Origin: a virus
Virus record (IMG/VR): IMGVR_UViG_3300021962_000213
Location: 1-42,898 of that record
DNA length: 42,898 nt
Reading direction: 5' to 3' (one strand)
The position numbers were made by a program, and so were the translations under genes. Below are positions 40,215 to 42,898 of this stretch, piece after piece. Each line of letters starts with the position of its first letter. The stretch's first letter is position 1. The notes beneath the pieces were generated by a model. The model was given only the letters and a program-made list of their open reading frames with translations, ran no database searches and had not been told where the DNA came from.

Positions 40215-41455
40215 TGGCGTTAGTAAATTACTTACCAAAAGATACGCAAATAGTAGAAGAAGTTGACGCTAATGGTAAAAGTTCTTACTATCTTGTATAT
40301 TCATTAGCAAAAGATTTAGTATCAGAAGGTTTTACTTATAGATATAAAGTAGATGATTTAAAATCTATATCAGATACAACAGGAGTTGTTAAACCAGACG
40401 CAGTTATCAAGGTTGAAAATAATCAATATACTTTGTCATCAGGAACATTAAGTGGTATATCTGAAACAGATTATGCTAATAGTTTTTATTTTGGAACGTA
40501 TGGTCAATTAAGAACTGTATATGAACAGCTAGGTATAGACGCTGAAACTGGTGCAGATAGTTATGAGTATTTAATAGAAGCATTAAATAGAGAAGCTGAA
40601 ACAAAACCATGGATATTATCTACTGACGCAAAAGGAAGATATGATTATTTAGCTGTAGTATTAGAAGCAGCACTTGAAGGTAGAACTGCAAGAGAGAGTG
40701 ATTTTCAAAAGACAACATGGTGGAAAACACATAACGCTACAGAACGTCAACAAATAAAAGATCAAGCAACTGATCCTAAAACTTGGGAAAAAAATCAAAG
40801 AACTATTAGAGATAGTATTATGACACAAATGATTGCAGCAGGTGTACAAAGTTATCCTACTGCTGTCATAGATAAGTTAGTTCAAAAGTATGGTACAGGA
40901 GAATATACAGACGCTGATGTAAGTAATGTAATTTTAAAGTTAGCTAATCCAAGACTTAGATATGAATTAGATACAGAAATACAAGGTGCTTTAGCTGGTC
41001 AAACATTAGATGTTATTGAAAGTACAAAACAAATTAAAGATACAATAGACGCAGCTATGGGACCTGGTGCTTCACAATATTATAATTTAGAAGATATTGC
41101 TAATGAACGTCAAGCTAACCCACAATGGTATAACGAAGTATTTTTACCAGGACTAGCAGAACAATTCCAAACTAAATATACACAGTATGCAGGAACTAAT
41201 GTTAAGAGATACGAAGACGCTGCACCAGAGTATAGGTATGAATGGGAAGCAATCACTGGACAAAAAGCAAATGAAACCAGTGCTACATGGAAGAAGTTTA
41301 TGGCTACTAATGATGTTAAAGAGAGAGAAGATATAGCATTTGAAGAAGCAGCTAGACTAGGAACACAGACTTATAGAGATAGAGTAAAAGCAGATTTAAC
41401 TAAAGCATTTGGTCAAGCAGGTCAAAGAGCAACAGGCGGAGGTAGGTATCAATAA
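40214..41455 (+). CDS. Internal virion protein (413 aa)
   Basis: TAATG-coupled on both sides. The N-terminal 120 residues are beta-rich (EEVDANGKSSYYLVYSLAKD), then helical. The segment DFQKTTWWKTHNATERQQIK followed by TDPKTW (about 159-190) is a motif I recognise from internal proteins of aquatic phages (T.WW....ATxR......DP). C-terminal Gly/Arg-rich tail. It probably forms part of the ejected core. Confidence 0.65.
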   Translation: MALVNYLPKDTQIVEEVDANGKSSYYLVYSLAKDLVSEGFTYRYKVDDLKSISDTTGVVKPDAVIKVENNQYTLSSGTLSGISETDYANSFYFGTYGQLRTVYEQLGIDAETGADSYEYLIEALNREAETKPWILSTDAKGRYDYLAVVLEAALEGRTARESDFQKTTWWKTHNATERQQIKDQATDPKTWEKNQRTIRDSIMTQMIAAGVQSYPTAVIDKLVQKYGTGEYTDADVSNVILKLANPRLRYELDTEIQGALAGQTLDVIESTKQIKDTIDAAMGPGASQYYNLEDIANERQANPQWYNEVFLPGLAEQFQTKYTQYAGTNVKRYEDAAPEYRYEWEAITGQKANETSATWKKFMATNDVKEREDIAFEEAARLGTQTYRDRVKADLTKAFGQAGQRATGGGRYQ

Positions 41456-42780
41456 TGGCAGGTAGAATAAGTATCTTTGATAGATTGGCACAACAGTTAT
41501 ACGGTCCTACATTTCTTCCAGAAGATATGCCTACAGAAGAAAAAGTACAAAAATCATCAGGTCCTTCTGCTGTAGCTGCTGGACCTACTACACCATTGTA
41601 TGTAGATGATAGACCAGCAGAAGAAGTAGTACCGCCAGTAATAATTGAAGAACCAGACGGTAAAAAAATTGAAGGTGGTAAAGTAACTGGTGGCGTAGAA
41701 GTTGTTAAAACTAAATATAAGATTGTTGGTAACCCACCAAACTATTCAGTTGTAGAAGCAGAAGATGGAACTTACTCTAGTCAAGCAGCAGCACAAGCAG
41801 ACGCTACTAGATTAAATAATGAATGGTTAGCTAACAATCAACCTGGCGGTGAGGAACCACCAGCACCTGCTGGCGCACCACAACCTCCATCATTTCCAAG
41901 TACTACAGTAGAAGCTGGTGAACCAGTTGAAAGATTTAATAGTAGAACATTTGCAGAAGAAAGTTATCCATGGTTAAGAGGTGAATTACTTGAAACATTC
42001 TTAGCTGTCTATGATACTAATGGTGGTGACGCAGTAGAAGCATTAGATAGTTTAAGAAAAACAGAATTGTATAAAACAGAGTTTCCTGGAATATTTAGAG
42101 AAGATGGAAAGACATTACGATTTGAAGGTGCGCAACCAGAACTTCAATATGTAAAGATGAAAGAAGATTTCTATGGACAACTTGAACAATATAATCTTAA
42201 TCCAGAATATTTTAAAGATAAGATAACACAGCTATTTAAAAATGATGTTGATCCTGATAAATTTGGTAGAAGATTAAACGTAGCTTACAATACTTTATTC
42301 CCACAGTTTGACGCAGTTAAAACATATTACGTAGAAAACTATCCAGGTGTATTTCCTACTACAGAAGATATAACAGATGAAGCTATCTTTGCTAGCTTTA
42401 TTGACGAGAATGTATCAGCAGATATTATTTCACAACGTGTAGAAATATCTCAAATAGGTGGTGCATTCAAAGAACAAGACTTTGCTATATCTAAAGAACA
42501 AGCACAAAGATTATTAAGTGCTGGTGTTACAGGTACAGGCGCACAACAATTAGCTGCAAGAGCTGAAACACAATTAGGAAGATTGCAACGTATATCAAGT
42601 AGGTTTACTGGTAGAGAAGATATATTTGGATTATCAGAGTTTATTGAGAGTGAAGTATTTGGTGAAGGTGTATCACAAAGATTAAGACAAAGACTTGAAG
42701 CAGAGCAAGCTACAGCATTCACACGTGAAGGTGGTGCAGCAGTAACACAAGCTGGTGTAACAGGACTTGTAGAAGCATAA
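41455..42780 (+). CDS. Internal virion protein, intact copy (441 aa)
   Basis: Full-length form of the gene truncated at the left contig edge. N-terminal 150 residues are Pro/Glu/Val-rich and probably flexible, with a repeat-like AEDGTYSSQAAAQADATRLN segment. Then AEESYPWLRGELLETFLAVY, the opening of a helical body that runs to residue 441. The last 213 residues are those in the left copy, with Val for Ile in NYPGVFPTT. It is the last gene before the small basic ORF and the capsid promoter, closing the internal-protein block. Confidence 0.7.
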   Translation: MAGRISIFDRLAQQLYGPTFLPEDMPTEEKVQKSSGPSAVAAGPTTPLYVDDRPAEEVVPPVIIEEPDGKKIEGGKVTGGVEVVKTKYKIVGNPPNYSVVEAEDGTYSSQAAAQADATRLNNEWLANNQPGGEEPPAPAGAPQPPSFPSTTVEAGEPVERFNSRTFAEESYPWLRGELLETFLAVYDTNGGDAVEALDSLRKTELYKTEFPGIFREDGKTLRFEGAQPELQYVKMKEDFYGQLEQYNLNPEYFKDKITQLFKNDVDPDKFGRRLNVAYNTLFPQFDAVKTYYVENYPGVFPTTEDITDEAIFASFIDENVSADIISQRVEISQIGGAFKEQDFAISKEQAQRLLSAGVTGTGAQQLAARAETQLGRLQRISSRFTGREDIFGLSEFIESEVFGEGVSQRLRQRLEAEQATAFTREGGAAVTQAGVTGLVEA

Positions 42781-42898
42781 TGCCTTTTGATAAATTCGAT
42801 CACAAGAGAAAACCTTATTTAGAACGTCAACTTAAAAAACGTGAACGTAAAATGAAGTATTATAAATTTTACGTATTTATAGAAAAAGTTAAGCAACT
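42139..42898. repeat. Right copy of the 760-bp terminal redundancy
   Basis: Aligns gap-free to 1-760 with the 17 substitutions listed for the left copy. If the two ends are one locus, the unit genome is 42138 bp. Confidence 0.95.
42780..42898 (+). CDS. Small basic protein, 3'-truncated copy
   Basis: First 39 codons of the 45-aa ORF at 642-779, identical in sequence, cut by the contig end. Start overlaps the preceding stop (TAATG). Confidence 0.65.
   Translation, partial: MPFDKFDHKRKPYLERQLKKRERKMKYYKFYVFIEKVKQ

Noticed and set aside
1-42898. Alternative genetic code with TGA read as Trp
   Set aside because: TGA ends several genes exactly at the start of the next (7719, 16119, 19727, 27215), and Trp is TGG throughout.

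Overview
The window is a near-complete phage genome of about 42.1 kb, probably a marine or freshwater virus known mainly from metagenomes. It is AT-rich (roughly one third G+C by eye) and uses the standard code. Every recognisable protein gene lies on the + strand. Stop and start codons of neighbours often overlap as TAATG or ATGA. The first 760 bases repeat the last 760 (offset 42138) with 17 substitutions and no indels. The contig therefore closes on itself through two haplotypes, so the genome is circular or circularly permuted and terminally redundant. The host is uncertain. An r1t-type holin, an SU10/DUF5309-type capsid, promoters that give almost leaderless mRNAs and the low G+C fit small-genome aquatic Actinobacteria. 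The complete absence of GANTC, the CcrM methylation site of alphaproteobacteria, is a reason to keep that group open.

Layout. 1-779 is the end of the last internal virion gene plus a small basic ORF. 780-998 is a structured leader with an extended -10 promoter. 999-6736 holds scaffold, major capsid protein, connectors and a large beta-rich tail or nozzle protein. 6747-10449 holds tail-tip or fibre genes, including a three-gene cassette duplicated in tandem (A-B-C-A'-B'-C'). 10483-12980 holds a chaperone-like protein, HNH endonuclease, small basic and Cys-rich proteins, amidase and holin. 13015-14187 is a metallophosphoesterase. 14188-14431 holds terminators and a candidate small RNA whose loop resembles the anti-Shine-Dalgarno sequence. 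14432-22143 is the early or middle region: a single-strand-annealing-like protein, a PD-(D/E)XK nuclease, a possible sliding-clamp-like protein, an ArdA-like antirestriction protein and many mini-proteins with zinc-ribbon cysteines. 22144-22833 is the main non-coding region: terminator, A/C-rich tract, a tRNA-like structure on the - strand, repeats, hairpins and the terminase promoter. 22834-27215 holds terminase (with N-terminal zinc finger and HTH), portal and two small proteins. 27217-42780 is a 15.5-kb block of six internal or ejected virion proteins, including giants of 1805 and 1612 aa.

The gene set describes a short-tailed (podovirus-like) lytic phage: no tape measure, sheath, major tail-tube protein or integrase is visible. 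No DNA polymerase, primase or replicative helicase is recognisable, so host replication is presumably used. Internal proteins carry a lysozyme-like domain, a peptidoglycan-binding-like segment, and a Nudix domain together with an ADP-ribosyltransferase-like domain in one polypeptide.

The strongest hidden signal is restriction-site depletion, counted by eye: no GANTC, one GATGC and no GCATC, and no GGATG or CATCC. It is visible in codon choice: Asp-Ala is GAC-GCN about 50 times with one exception, Glu-Ser and Asp-Ser take AGY, and Ala before TCN serine is GCT rather than GCA. Together with the ArdA-like gene this suggests heavy restriction pressure from the host population.
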